This document shows positions 1-9,369 of a stretch of 45,787 bases of DNA, in pieces. The DNA is from Oehlia diaphana (lineage: Eukaryota; Glomeromycota; Glomeromycetes; Glomerales; Glomeraceae). Numbering within the stretch: position 1 is the first letter of the stretch; every line of letters begins with the position of its first letter. Made by a program: the position numbers and the translations under genes. The notes beneath the pieces were generated by a model, which had not been told where the DNA came from, searched no databases, and saw nothing but the letters and a program-made list of their open reading frames with translations. The DNA is taken from positions 1 through 45,787 of the forward strand of contig QZLH01000210.1 in NCBI GenBank assembly GCA_003833135.1, read 5' to 3'.

Positions 1-76
1 TATGACTAAATGAGAAGCAGGGTTTCAAGGGAGGAATTTGTCGAGCCCTAACCCATATATGACAGTTCCTTCCCCG

Positions 77-739
77 CTACTCATTATTTCGCACCCACAC
101 ACTAATCTTATCTAATGTTTTACTATGAGAGTTATTCTTATGATAAAAATTTTTCACAGTTTGAGTGCAAATCTTTCTTATACCATAATCACTAATTTCA
201 ATTGCTATTCTATTGCATACTCCATCCAAAGTTAATTTTTTTTCGGCCATAATTCTATCGGCAATACGTTTAAAACGAGTCCAAACGTCACATGAAATTC
301 CTTCGGAAGATACATTGGACGAAGAGTTGGCGGATGAGTTAATTGATTCCGTTTTATTCTGCCCTTGGGCAATTTCCGATTGAGCTGAGCTCACGAAGAG
401 ATTAACTCTATTTGCCTCTTCACGTCGTCTTTTTTCTTCATAGAGATCATTGACGATTTGCTCGATACTATTAATCCGATCGAGAATACTCTGCGCTTCT
501 GTGATGAAAATTTCAATACGTGCATTGATCGATGCGATTTCCGCAGTATAATGAGAATCAATTGTGTTGATCTCCGCAGATAATTTTTTATTAATTTCGG
601 TGTTACATGAATCAGAGATTTTTTGTTTGACAGTATACATAATAATGGTGATCCCAATAAGTATACTGATTTTCTCGATAAAAAAAGACGAGGTAACCGC
701 CAAAAACTGAATATTTTCATTAAAATTGATTAAGGACAT
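77..739 (-). CDS. Hypothetical membrane-anchored coiled-coil protein
   Basis: A 220-residue single-exon frame with an ATG at 739. Residues about 12-36 form a hydrophobic segment that could be one membrane span near the N terminus. Residues about 45-110 are rich in Glu, Ile, Asn and Arg with heptad-like spacing, suggesting a coiled coil. A Ser/Asn-rich linker follows, then a basic/aromatic C-terminal module (about 150-220, starting CDVWTRF and ending near KISVWVRNN) that could be a small helix-turn-helix-like fold; that fold is a guess. The linker stretch AQSEIAQGQN is encoded by a dispersed palindromic module (361-400), so part of the protein seems repeat-derived. A second palindrome (ACCCAGAGGGT) lies just upstream of the ATG. 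I do not recognise the family or function. Start choice is moderately certain. Confidence 0.55.
   Translation of the reverse strand: MSLINFNENIQFLAVTSSFFIEKISILIGITIIMYTVKQKISDSCNTEINKKLSAEINTIDSHYTAEIASINARIEIFITEAQSILDRINSIEQIVNDLYEEKRRREEANRVNLFVSSAQSEIAQGQNKTESINSSANSSSNVSSEGISCDVWTRFKRIADRIMAEKKLTLDGVCNRIAIEISDYGIRKICTQTVKNFYHKNNSHSKTLDKISVWVRNNE
361..400 (-). repeat. Palindromic module copy A, in coding sequence
   Basis: The minus strand reads CTTCGTGAGCTCAGCTCAAT then CGGAAATTGCCCAAGGGC, closely matching the copy at 4682-4729. It is translated as SSAQSEIAQGQ in the 220-residue protein, a reading frame different from the two retropepsin-like genes. Confidence 0.75.
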
Positions 740-924
740 CTACCCAGAGGGTATGAAGTAAAAAAAACACAAGAATCGGATTAGATCAATACTAACAAAC
801 GATTTCTAATTCAAGTCAAACGAACCTTGATTTGATGTATTAAATATGAGTAACAATGTTAAATTATTGAGAATAGGAATAATCGTGTCAAATATATTTT
901 GAAGTGCGTTTAAGTTATTATTTA

Positions 925-1480
925 TATTTTGGCTTTAGCCTTTCTTCGAAATGTGCGAAGTGATTTTTTAATGATCATGCAACGATTTATTTCAGTGAAA
1001 CTGGGCAAAGCCTACATTTTATATTTTTTCTTACGTAGAATGAGCTAACCAGGTTTAAAAATATGATATCAGACGAAGATAAGTCAAATGGCTAATGTAC
1101 GTTAAAGAGAAGACAATAAAGACAATAATAACGATCAAGACAATTGATTATTAATAAACACTCAAAGACTAGTTTATTTTATTAGCAGTCATGATATCAT
1201 CATAGTAAACGCAACCCCCCTGATCATCTTTGTAAATCTCGCCGTTACTAGAACGAAATAGACAGGTACGGAACACCAATATTAAAATCTCCGGTCAATC
1301 AGTGTAACAGGGAAAAGCTGCTAAAGTGTAATAGTCAAGTACGAAGTCCCATTATTCTCCGAACGTATCATTCCTTCATTAAACAGGATCTGATCGCTGA
1401 TGACAAATAGTTAATTTAAAAAATTCGTTAGTGTGTCTTTAGTTAGTTTCACCATTTCGAAGAAAGGCTAAAGCCAAATA
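925..1480. mobile_element. Candidate MITE, ~556 bp, with 23-bp perfect terminal inverted repeats
   Basis: GGCTTTAGCCTTTCTTCGAA at 931-950 continues to 953, and its exact reverse complement lies at 1453-1475. With one gap the match extends outward to TATTT/AAATA. The interior has no coding potential. This is consistent with a non-autonomous DNA transposon, but no clear target-site duplication could be fixed and the family is unknown. Confidence 0.5.
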
Positions 1481-1496
1481 TACCGCTTATTTTCTG

Positions 1497-1522
1497 TGCC
1501 CTTTGGGCAGTCTCCGACTGAT
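1497..1522 (-). repeat. Palindromic module copy B, intergenic
   Basis: The minus strand reads ATCAGTCGGAGACTGCCCAA then AGGGCA. It lies in the spacer just outside the 925-1480 element. Confidence 0.65.
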
Positions 1523-1716
1523 ATGGCATATGTATGATCGGGAAAAAATAATCACGTGATTTTGGCGAACAATGTTCGCTAAAATTTTTTATTAATACAT
1601 GAAAGATAAATACAACGTTCGGGACGAAGCCCGGTATACATGTGGAAATAAATACAAAGGTTCGGGACTTTGCCCTTGATACATAACGATTTTTTACTTC
1701 GTAGCCATAGCCTATG

Positions 1717-3236
1717 CTAAGAACTAACTGCAGTATCTGAATTTTCTGCAACATTACCCAATGACCTATGTTTTTTTATTACCTTCTCGTTAACAGCAGA
1801 GTCCGCCTTTTGTGACTCTTCCAATAACCAGATAATATGTCCAAGGACCTTCTCCGCCATGCCCTTCATACCCACATCTTCGTACGCAACAAATAGAGCC
1901 GGCTTCGTCAGCTTAAACGATAGTTTCCCTTCAGTGTCTTGCGCACATTCCATGAAGTACCATTTTTCCGCATCTGTTACAATCCCCCATACTTTATTAA
2001 ACCCGTCATCTTCATCCATTTCGTTTGCTTTGCGCTTACGTCCGAGCGAAGATTCTAACTGTACAGTAGCTTGTGCGAAGCCCTGCTTAAAGTCATCCTT
2101 TTTGACCTCGATCAAACCAATGATTCTCCCGGTCGTACGTGATTCGACACCATAGTCAAGATTCCCACGCCCATTTTTTCCCTCGATCAGCTTCTCCGGT
2201 ATGATCTTTACTTGATCTTTAAATGGGTAAGTTGCGGAGGCGAGATAAGTATACGAATAGATGCTTTTGGTGGCCTCATAGGATAAGTCGATAGGTGTTG
2301 TTGCAACACGTGTCTCCAGTTCGTCAAAAAGTTTACACAACGCTGCTTTGTATTTCTCATTCTTGGTGTCGACACAACCACAGTGAAAAACAGGATACAC
2401 GTCAGTACTAGGATTCGGATCATCGCTAAGACCGTAGAGCTCACACACTTTCGGGAAGGTCCATTCATTGAAGGGCTTCGAGGGAGTATCTATGAGCACA
2501 GTAAACTTAAGGTTATTTTTTGACACGAACGACTGTAACATATCTCGGAATGCAACATCATTCCTAGGTGAATATCTCCCTCCGTCGTTCATGAAGTTGA
2601 GCACCGCTCCGTCATTTTCAAGTGCGGGTGGTTGGTACATTTCACGTATTGAAGTTTTGAGGTCTTCGAGAGTCGTGTGTTCGATGTTCACCGCCCATTT
2701 ATATGACTTTCGTTTCGGACTAACGACGACGTCGAACTCTGTAATGCAACAACAGGGTTACTTCGTGAACAAAGCTCAGTCGGAGACTGCTCGAAGAGCA
2801 AAAAAAGCCTCTCCACCATTCCTACTATCTTATACATACCATGGACAGGCTTGTTGTGCAATACCCGTAATGCGGTGAGTTCGTCGAGTAATTCCTGTTC
2901 ACGGCTTGAAATGGCAGTTGAAGGAGGTGGTTCAACTAGGACGTGAATATGTTCCTCGACTGGTAATTCAGGGAAGTATTTCGAAATCTTTTTTATTGCT
3001 GACAACTCATCACTGTCCTTGAGTGTGAGATTCTTCAATGGATCGTCAAGCTGATCGCCGCCAATTTCCACCTTCCATAGCCTGAGCTTGTCCGCAGGAA
3101 AATTGTCGAACTCAGGTGCTTTTTCCGCCTTAATAACCTTCTTGAGTTCACTAACAGGCTCGTCCCTACTTATTTTGACAGAGAAAGCGTTCGCAAGGGT
3201 ATTTCCTTTGACAAGGCAAAGTAACGTGATAGACAT
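1717..3236 (-). CDS. Crinkler (CRN) family protein with PD-(D/E)XK-like C-terminal domain, two exons
   Basis: Exon 1 is 3236-2840 and exon 2 is 2738-1717, giving 472 residues. The 101-bp intron has a GTATGT donor and ATTACAG acceptor; joining is in frame (phase 1) and restores a typical CRN middle region beginning FDVVVSPKRK. The N terminus (MSITLLCLVKGNT, acidic/Leu-rich to about residue 120) matches the ubiquitin-like Crinkler header. The C-terminal half has NLDYG (Asp ~327), LIEVKKDDF (Glu ~343, Lys ~345) and QGFAQATVQLESS, the D...ExK...Q pattern of restriction-endonuclease-like CRN domains. A basic GRKRK could be a nuclear signal. CRNs are known as secreted, host-nucleus effectors in oomycetes and are expanded in Rhizophagus; a nuclear or host role here is inference. 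No classical signal peptide is visible. An upstream in-frame extension to 3392 exists but MSITLL is the family start. The intron contains a palindromic module. Confidence 0.85.
2761..2800 (+). repeat. Palindromic module copy C inside the Crinkler intron
   Basis: It carries CTTCGTGAACAAAGCTCAGT followed by CGGAGACTGCTCGAAGAGCA, a diverged copy of the module at 4682-4729, lying antisense to the Crinkler within its intron (2739-2839). It occupies a large share of that intron, so the intron may have grown from it. Confidence 0.6.
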
Positions 3237-3536
3237 TTTTCGGTTTATATAGAAATTTTTGTGAAATATTATTGGCTCAAAGTAGCGTACGTGAGGACAA
3301 GAGTAAAAAAAAAAATTATTCGAGAAAAAATACCGAGATAGTGTATATGTGAAAAACTCAGCCATTACACAGACCCTGGTCGTATGACGCATTTATTTTG
3401 TCGCACAGGGAGCACATACATGTTGATCATTGAACATCCTCCGAGCTGCTGATCGTCTCTCCGGATCGGAGTGGGCTAAGTCTAATTTACAATTGTCATA
3501 TGACACTCTGAACAAATGTGTAGAGTATCACGTGCC
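3237..3536. other. Spacer between Crinkler start and retropepsin-like gene end
   Basis: About 300 bp, presumably Crinkler promoter plus the neighbouring 3' end. A CCAAT on the minus strand (3271-3275) lies 35 bp before the Crinkler ATG. A GC-richer dyad (CTCCGAGC...TCGGAG) is seen near 3440-3470. Nothing else is recognised. Confidence 0.4.
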
Positions 3537-4127
3537 TTATTTTTCGTTATTTTCACCTTTTTTCTTTAGAATAGAAAATTCGTCTCCAGAAGATTCGGAA
3601 GATTCGGAAGATTCGGAAGATTGTGTCCTTGGGCAGTCTCCGATTGATAATGTCTCCTTTTCATATATCCCAAGCATATATGGATCTTCCGAATTATCTA
3701 CTTTATATATCTCTTTACTATGAAGTGCCTCTTCGTATATAATTGAAATGATAATTCCGTCCATTGAAATTTTGTCCCATTTTATGGAGATTTCTACTTC
3801 GTGCTCTTTCAACCATGATTGCCCTAATACCAATGGGTATTTACTTGATTTGACGATAATAAAATTAGTATCCTCTACACTGTCAACGGTAAGATAATTT
3901 CCTTTATTAATAAATCGGAGGCGCAAATCACTTATTTCCCCAACCGCATCCTTATTATACCTTTTAACTAACTTAGATACATGTGCTACTCTATTTCGTA
4001 CCCTCTGGGTATGTTTTCTTTGCAGTTTATCGAAAAATTCCTCGCTTATAGTACTAAATCGAGAAGTTGTATCAACGAGTGCTGCGACTTCGTATTTTTC
4101 CTCTACTAGTGTTTTTATGAACACCAT
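3537..4127 (-). CDS. Retropepsin-like (aspartic protease fold) protein
   Basis: A 196-residue single-exon protein with an ATG at 4127. AALVDTTSRFSTI near residues 15-27 corresponds to the catalytic loop of retropepsin-like proteases (usually D-T/S-G; here D-T-T), and PLVLGQSWL near 98-106 matches the conserved LxLG.xWL strand. It is a gag-pol-derived protease fold in sequence, but with no reverse transcriptase or integrase beside it, so it may be a domesticated protein. The Thr in place of Gly makes activity uncertain. The C terminus has a tandem SSE repeat from a 9-bp DNA repeat (GATTCGGAA, about 3588-3622) and SIGDCPRT encoded by a palindromic module (3624-3648). It is transcribed divergently from the similar gene at 4223, 95 bp away. 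Confidence 0.65.
   Translation of the reverse strand: MVFIKTLVEEKYEVAALVDTTSRFSTISEEFFDKLQRKHTQRVRNRVAHVSKLVKRYNKDAVGEISDLRLRFINKGNYLTVDSVEDTNFIIVKSSKYPLVLGQSWLKEHEVEISIKWDKISMDGIIISIIYEEALHSKEIYKVDNSEDPYMLGIYEKETLSIGDCPRTQSSESSESSESSGDEFSILKKKGENNEK
3588..3622. repeat. 9-bp tandem repeat in coding sequence
   Basis: About four head-to-tail copies of GATTCGGAA encode the SSE repeats near the C terminus of the retropepsin-like protein. Multiples of nine keep the frame open, so copy number could vary between strains. Confidence 0.7.
3624..3648 (-). repeat. Palindromic module copy D, in coding sequence
   Basis: The minus strand reads TCAATCGGAGACTGCCCAAG then GACA, related to copies at 361, 1497, 2761 and 4682. 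It is translated as SIGDCPRT in the retropepsin-like gene. Confidence 0.7.
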
Positions 4128-4222
4128 TGCATAAGTATATTGAATAAAAAATTATTTCATCAGCAAAGAAAAAATAAGCATATTTATAATACGTTACTTA
4201 GGCAAATACTGTGAAGAGTATA
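4128..4222. promoter_or_regulatory. Short bidirectional promoter region
   Basis: Ninety-five AT-rich bases separate the two divergent ATGs of the retropepsin-like pair, with TATTTATAATA-type sequence suitable for both directions. Shared regulation is inferred from spacing only. Confidence 0.4.
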
Positions 4223-4786
4223 ATGGCGTATGTAGAATGTAAAATTTGGCCTTCTTCTATTGGTTTATATGATTATGATATACGTGACAGGGTAATAAAC
4301 GAGGGTCGTATCCCCCACTATATCACCAAGGCATTGATCGATACAACATCAACTGCGAATTTTATTAAAAAAGGCGTGCTCGATAAACTTGGAATAAAGT
4401 ATAAGATACATCACAAAGATAGCCCATTCTATAAACCAAATGTGTTGGGATATACAAATCTAGAGTTATCTTTTCGATACAAGGGAGAAGATAGATTGGT
4501 GTATGGTAGTGATGACACTGATTTTGAGGTGGTCGAAGAACCCAAAGCCGATCTTGTATTAGGATTACAGTGGCTATGGTTACGAGAAACGAAAATTGAC
4601 ATACTGAAAGGGGGAATATGGATCTATGATAATTTTGTACCATTCTTATTTAAGGATCCGAATACTGGAGAATTTTTATCTGAGCAAAGCTCACGAAGTG
4701 AGCTCAATCGGAGATTGCCCAAGGGCAGATTTAATAAACAGTTCCACGGAGTGAGCTCTGTGATATATCCGAAGGGTACAAAGTAA
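4223..4786 (+). CDS. Retropepsin-like protein, divergent partner
   Basis: A 187-residue single-exon protein. I start at the ATG at 4223; a longer frame from a GTG at 4211 is not credible in a fungus. KALIDTTSTANFI (about residues 37-49) is the protease-like loop with D-T-T, and ADLVLGLQWLW (about 108-118) the paired hydrophobic strand. Order and spacing match the neighbour at 3537-4127, so the two are probably distant paralogues facing away from each other. The C-terminal ~30 residues (EQSSRSELNRRLPKGRF and onward) are encoded by the best-preserved palindromic module (4682-4729), and the stop sits in a second recurring motif, GGGTACAAAGTAAAAAA. Catalytic activity is doubtful because Gly of D-T-G is replaced. 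The biological role is unknown. Confidence 0.65.
   Translation: MAYVECKIWPSSIGLYDYDIRDRVINEGRIPHYITKALIDTTSTANFIKKGVLDKLGIKYKIHHKDSPFYKPNVLGYTNLELSFRYKGEDRLVYGSDDTDFEVVEEPKADLVLGLQWLWLRETKIDILKGGIWIYDNFVPFLFKDPNTGEFLSEQSSRSELNRRLPKGRFNKQFHGVSSVIYPKGTK
4682..4729 (+). repeat. Palindromic module copy E, fullest copy, in coding sequence
   Basis: Two adjacent hairpins: AGCTCAC-GAA-GTGAGCT, then TGCCC-AA-GGGCA. It is translated in the retropepsin-like gene as EQSSRSELNRRLPKGR. Related copies are at 361-400 (minus), 1497-1522 (minus), 2761-2800 (plus) and 3624-3648 (minus). Confidence 0.75.
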
Positions 4787-5326
4787 AAAAATGGGTATTA
4801 GAAATCGGATGGAAACCTCTTTGAACAATCTCCATCTGATTATATTTTTTAATATATACTTTCTGCTTTGATCGCCTCCTCTATTGCGTTTTCTATTTCA
4901 TTATTGAACATAGGTCGTTCCTCTCTGGATCTAGATTCCATCTAGGACTGGAATGACTAGGACTTCGTCCTAGAAGAAATGTACTCATTAATTGGTTATC
5001 GATAACAATCAATTCTACGTTATGACTAATAAGCGTGGTTGAGCGGCAAGACGGTCATTCAGTTATGTAGATGAATAATACCTAGGATATGAAATAGACA
5101 AATGTACGCAAAAAATCTCCGCTTCCCTTGGAAAGGGCTTTTAACCCGGTACAGCCGCTATTCCATAGACCGATTTTTCGAGGAACAAGGAAAATAATGG
5201 AGGGAAATATCATTATGATCAACCATTATATATTTGTACAATGATGAAAAAAAAAACTTTAATTAATAAAATCATTTTTCGTATTATCACATGCTAGAAA
5301 TTAGTAAATTTTTATTCTATAATGCC
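4787..5326. other. Gene-free spacer with perfect hairpin
   Basis: No reading frame is supported. It contains a perfect short palindrome CTAGGAC-TTC-GTCCTAG (4957-4973), of the same style as other GGAC/GTCC hairpins in the window, and a long T/A-rich stretch before the polymerase remnant ends at 5327. Confidence 0.5.
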
Positions 5327-8300
5327 TTATGTTATATGATAAAGTCTAGTTTTCATTGCCCTCTCTTCAGCCACTTCAGTTGTTAGTCCCGATGCAAGAA
5401 TTTTCTTATATAGATCAATTCGCCAATGTCCATAGGGGAGAGTTCGAATTCCATCAAGTAAGATCCAGCGCTTGTTATCATATGGATTCAGCCCTATCTT
5501 ATTTACCCTCTCCAGATATATTTGATGATCATAACTTCGGAGGCCATACATATCATGCCGGGTTAGTTTCTTGTTCCTAAGACATTCTAGGAACTTATCA
5601 TGTCGAAGTTCCCTCTTAACCACGCATTTCTTAACACCCTTTGCCTTCTGGAAGCCATGCTTCTTTTTAGGGTCTTCTGAATCGGGATTATCGGGAGTTT
5701 TAGGATCATGACCTGCCGGAAGAACTGAATACATTTTTGGCTTTAAGCATACTGATTCGCCTATTGGATCCCCTTTTGTTTCATCCTTCATTAGAAACAA
5801 GTCTCCTGAATAGTTAAGATCGAAAATGTCTGGTCTTTCTGCTCGATCCTTATATATGTCTTCAGTTTCTATCCACATTATGAGCGAGTCTGTATCTGTA
5901 TAAAGTAGACGAGCCTTTTCTCCATAGTGAGGCTTTATGTAACCGTACCAAAAGTTGAACATCATGGCCTTGCTAATGTCGAGAATTGCCTGCCCTACAT
6001 AGATTGGTTTGTTTAAAGTTACTGTGCTCTTTAACATGTGGACTGCTGTAATTCCTCCTTCGAATGCTTTAAAGCCTACAAACAATGGTGAACTTACTAA
6101 GCGCCTGATTTTTTTATCCGCATCTGTTCGAAGTAACTCTACTCTCATATGTTTACGAACATTTTCCATTTGCTTTCCAAAGACAGCATTACATTTCAGC
6201 TTATAATACATGACCCCAAACTCGTCCCCATTAGCTTTAGCAATTTTACGCTTACGAATATTTTCCTCAATATAGTCTTTCATCCATGGTGATTGACGAA
6301 ATTTTAAAGCACTATGAATCTTTGTAACTTTCATCCCCAATTTCATGTATAACTGTAGTGCACGATAATGGACTACATAATTTTTCTTAGAATGAAGAGT
6401 CTGGACTAACTTTTCACTAGTTATATATTTTCCATTTCCGACTTCTTTATCATGTACTAATCTTTCATTAAATAAACTTATCCAGCTTTCAGGTATTATT
6501 TGTTTTTCTGGTGCTAATGGATAATCTGCGAAGTAATCATGTAAGTGAATTGGGACTTCTAAATCTACTTCAAGCATATAGCCTATTTCTGCATCAGGCG
6601 TGATATTTTGGATATCTGGTACTTCCTCTGGACTCACTTTACCCAAAATTTCTGTAGGCATGTATTGGGTCATCGCACCTGAATATAAAGCATTCATATC
6701 GTCATATAAGATCCAAGATGTAGGCTTACTAGAATCGTAATCTGGACATTTCGGATTATTAGCTTTGGCATATCGGTGACTTGCCATTGTCATTCCTCCG
6801 CGGATACCATTTTCAACCATCAGATATTCGTCCATATCTGTCATGAGCTTGAATTCGACTCCACTGCTCTTATATAATGAATCGTTGAACATTCCTGATG
6901 CTGAGACGTAGTGGGAAGGGTCTAAGCCATCATCTTGTAGACACATGACGGTATAGTTCATGAATACATCAGCTAGTAAGAGTACATCTGTCTCAAGGTA
7001 AAGATCATGATAGTCTCCAAAACTCTGCATCTCGAATGTTTGCCATATTTTTTGTGTATATTTATAATCCTCTTTGCTTATATTTTGCTGACTAAGAATT
7101 GAATAGAATTTCTTTCTAGGTGGGAGGCTTGTTCTGTCGAATTTTTCCCATGCATTTGTCCAATCATATGGAAATACACCCTTTCGGAAAAGAAGTTTAA
7201 TCTTTTCTATCGAATAACCTTTTGCAGTAAAGTGCTTGACACTTAGGGGAAACTTTTCTGGGTTTTCTCCTAGACATGCTACTAACTTATCTAATCCCAT
7301 TGCCATATGCTGAAAACTGTCAAGAAATCGGAGTTGACCTACATCCATGGCCTTATACTTTCCAATATTTTCTGAAATGCAATTTAGCTTATCAGCCGTG
7401 AATTTGCTCACAACTTTCATAAGCGGATGGGAATCATACCCACGGAAATTATGGCAGATAAGTGGTACTTTGGTTTCGAAAGAGCCTATGCGTAACTTTT
7501 TATTACATGAGTCATGAGCTGGGCCCCAGTAGTTTCCATTTATATGATCATGATCTTTTACTTTTCGATTAAGTGCACTTAAAGCTTCTCGGTATTTTTC
7601 TGTGCCTCTTTCTTTTTAGGATGTTCCTTTTCCATGCATGATTCCCATTCTTTGATTTCTAATAAATTATGCTTTGCTTCTTCGAGTTTTTGTACTACCT
7701 CTGGTGCTGGTTTTAAGAAAGGTCCCTTGCAAATCCAGCATTCTGTCGCCTCATTGTATGCTTTAAGATCTCCTAGTGACATTATCATTTCTGCAGGTGC
7801 AGATAAGTCCTCCTATATGTTTGCCAGCTCCTCCTCGATTTTTATAATGAATCTTTCAAACGCATCTGGACCCCTATATAAATCATGACTTATGATTTCA
7901 TAGTTAAGTGAACTATCCATACGAACAACTACATAGCAATAGCCACACGGCTTGTGCATCTGTAATCTTTCGGTATGGGTTAACTTCGTCTTCTCTTCTG
8001 GAGTTAACTTTTCGGTTAACATTTCTAGATCCCAGAAAATGCGATATGGATTTGGTTGCATGCATTTATGATTATAGAAAGCTTTGACACTCCTATTTTT
8101 TACTGGCATTTGCGGTCGCTGGGGGCATTATTTAGACCCTTGCATTTTGGCAAATGTTCATTATATCTTATCTCTGAAGAATATACATGAAGACAATATC
8201 GGCAGAGATATTTTCGTCCTTTGTGCTTGCTATGGTTATATACTAGCTTATGTAAATCTTTGATTATGCAATAATGACTTCTTTCTTCTTCCGTAATTAC

Positions 8301-8714
8301 TAGAAGATTTACTTGCTTATATTCTTCCCCTCTTCTCTCTGAAACATAGCGAAACTCAAGACATTCATTTTGGTTATGCCACTCATAGACACATAGACTA
8401 ATCTCTGGATTATTTTCTTCAAATTTCTCATAAACTGGTGTTGAGATAGGTATCAGAACTGGAATGTCGTCCATGTTAAGTTCCTCTACAAAACCTCCAT
8501 ATAGCCAATGTGGATTTCTTTCTGGATGAACTTTAACTGGATGCAAAGCTCCTAGGACACTCCAGCCGAAACACCAGTCATCATCATTTTGAATATTTAT
8601 AATTCCGTTATTACGTTTTGGCAAAGTTTCAGGTAATGGTATATGGGCAGTAGGGCTGAAATCAGATATCTCTATACTAAATTCTTCTATATATTCTGGG
8701 TAAGCATCCGACAT
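5327..8714 (-). pseudogene. Polinton/Maverick-like type-B DNA polymerase, frameshifted and interrupted
   Basis: About 1,100 residues read N to C from ATG 8714, in four pieces. 8714-8100 carries the N-terminal region with a zinc-finger-like CRYCLHVYSSEIRYNEHLPKC. Near 8105 the frame shifts; 8109-7816 carries an ExoI-like FWDLEML. An in-frame TAG at 7813-7815 follows, then 7812 to about 7615 with CWIC, and a second frameshift near 7610 in an A-rich run. The last long piece (7615-5327) has HNFRGYDSH (ExoII), YLETDVLLLADVF (ExoIII), motif A YDDMNALYSGAM, motif B KLKCNAVFGKQ, motif C YTDTDSL (near 5884-5901) and KPKMYSV. The motif order is that of protein-primed polymerases of Polintons and relatives. 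Motifs are intact but the reading frame is broken three times, so it is a young pseudogene unless the breaks are sequencing errors or unrecognised introns. No capsid, integrase or packaging ATPase gene is beside it. Confidence 0.85.
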
Positions 8715-8896
8715 TTGGTATATTAGTTAGCTCTAACCGTCGCATTATTACTTGCTTATATAATTTTTTCTTTAATTAATTATTTCCTATATACATATCA
8801 CTTTTCGATTATAGAAATCCTACTGAAGATAAGTATTTACAAGCTTTCCAAAGCGGTTCTAGCTATTGCAAAACTGAAGTATTAACTAATTATTAA
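8715..8896. promoter_or_regulatory. Spacer between polymerase remnant and zinc-ribbon frame
   Basis: AT-rich region separating the divergently oriented polymerase remnant and the cysteine-rich frame, placed as a shared 5' region. No specific site is recognised. Confidence 0.3.
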
Positions 8897-9358
8897 TTAA
8901 TCTTTTCGATTCTAGTAATAAAAAAAAGGATAATCGGTGAATATTCTTGCCTATTTCTCTGCAATACCGGAAAGGCTTGTAATAACCCTTGCATTCGCCC
9001 AGAAGGTTGCCGATTTCATTGGAAAGCTAAAAAACGGGTATCATGCTCTGATTGTGGAAAGCCTACAGCTTCTGCTTGTGGCCGATGCCCAGATCATGTT
9101 AAAGGCTATTATGTTACCCAATACTATGAAAGACTTCAATCAGAAGGTCTTCAATCAGAAATAGGAGAAAGACTTCAATTAGTGATACAAGCAATACAAG
9201 AAAGTCTTCGATCAAACATGCAAAAAGAAACTTTTGAGCAAATAATGGGCGCCCATAGGGACAGGTTTGCAAATCTTAATATTACTCTCTGCAAGGAATG
9301 CCTCCTTCCGATAAAAATGGATGAGGGAGAATATTGTGATAGTTGTCGGCCAGAATAA
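8897..9358 (+). CDS. Cysteine-rich zinc-ribbon protein, 5' end not found
   Basis: The frame is open from 8897 to TAA at 9356-9358 with no ATG before the cysteine region, so it is probably a terminal exon or a 5'-truncated gene. From 8960 it reads CNTGKACNNPCIRPEGC, then CSDCGKPTASACGRC, then an amphipathic Gln/Glu-rich helix with repeated LQSE (YYERLQSEGLQSEIGERLQ), and ends CKECLLPIKMDEGEYCDSC. Spaced Cys pairs (CxxC...CxxC) at both ends indicate two zinc-binding units. It is easily missed because an ATG- or TTG-started frame in another register (8937-9164) overlaps it. Cysteine density and a clean stop argue for real coding sequence. Its divergent position next to the polymerase remnant could mean it belongs to the same element; function is unknown. 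Confidence 0.55.
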   Translation, partial: LIFSILVIKKRIIGEYSCLFLCNTGKACNNPCIRPEGCRFHWKAKKRVSCSDCGKPTASACGRCPDHVKGYYVTQYYERLQSEGLQSEIGERLQLVIQAIQESLRSNMQKETFEQIMGAHRDRFANLNITLCKECLLPIKMDEGEYCDSCRPE

Positions 9359-9369
9359 ATTTCCCAGTA

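Larger units (their letters stand above)
740..1716. other. Gene-free spacer with a MITE-like element
   Basis: No convincing coding sequence. It holds the inverted-repeat element 925-1480, a palindromic module at 1497-1522, and two copies of ATAAATACAA.GTTCGGGAC at about 1605 and 1650, each followed by a short hairpin or hairpin remnant. An open frame at 1449-1754 (minus) is made of these repeats and is not taken as a gene. Confidence 0.6.

Noticed and set aside
1449..1754. 101-residue minus-strand frame with SETAQRAQK
   Set aside because: Overlaps the Crinkler end and is composed of the dispersed palindromes; it starts at TTG rather than ATG.
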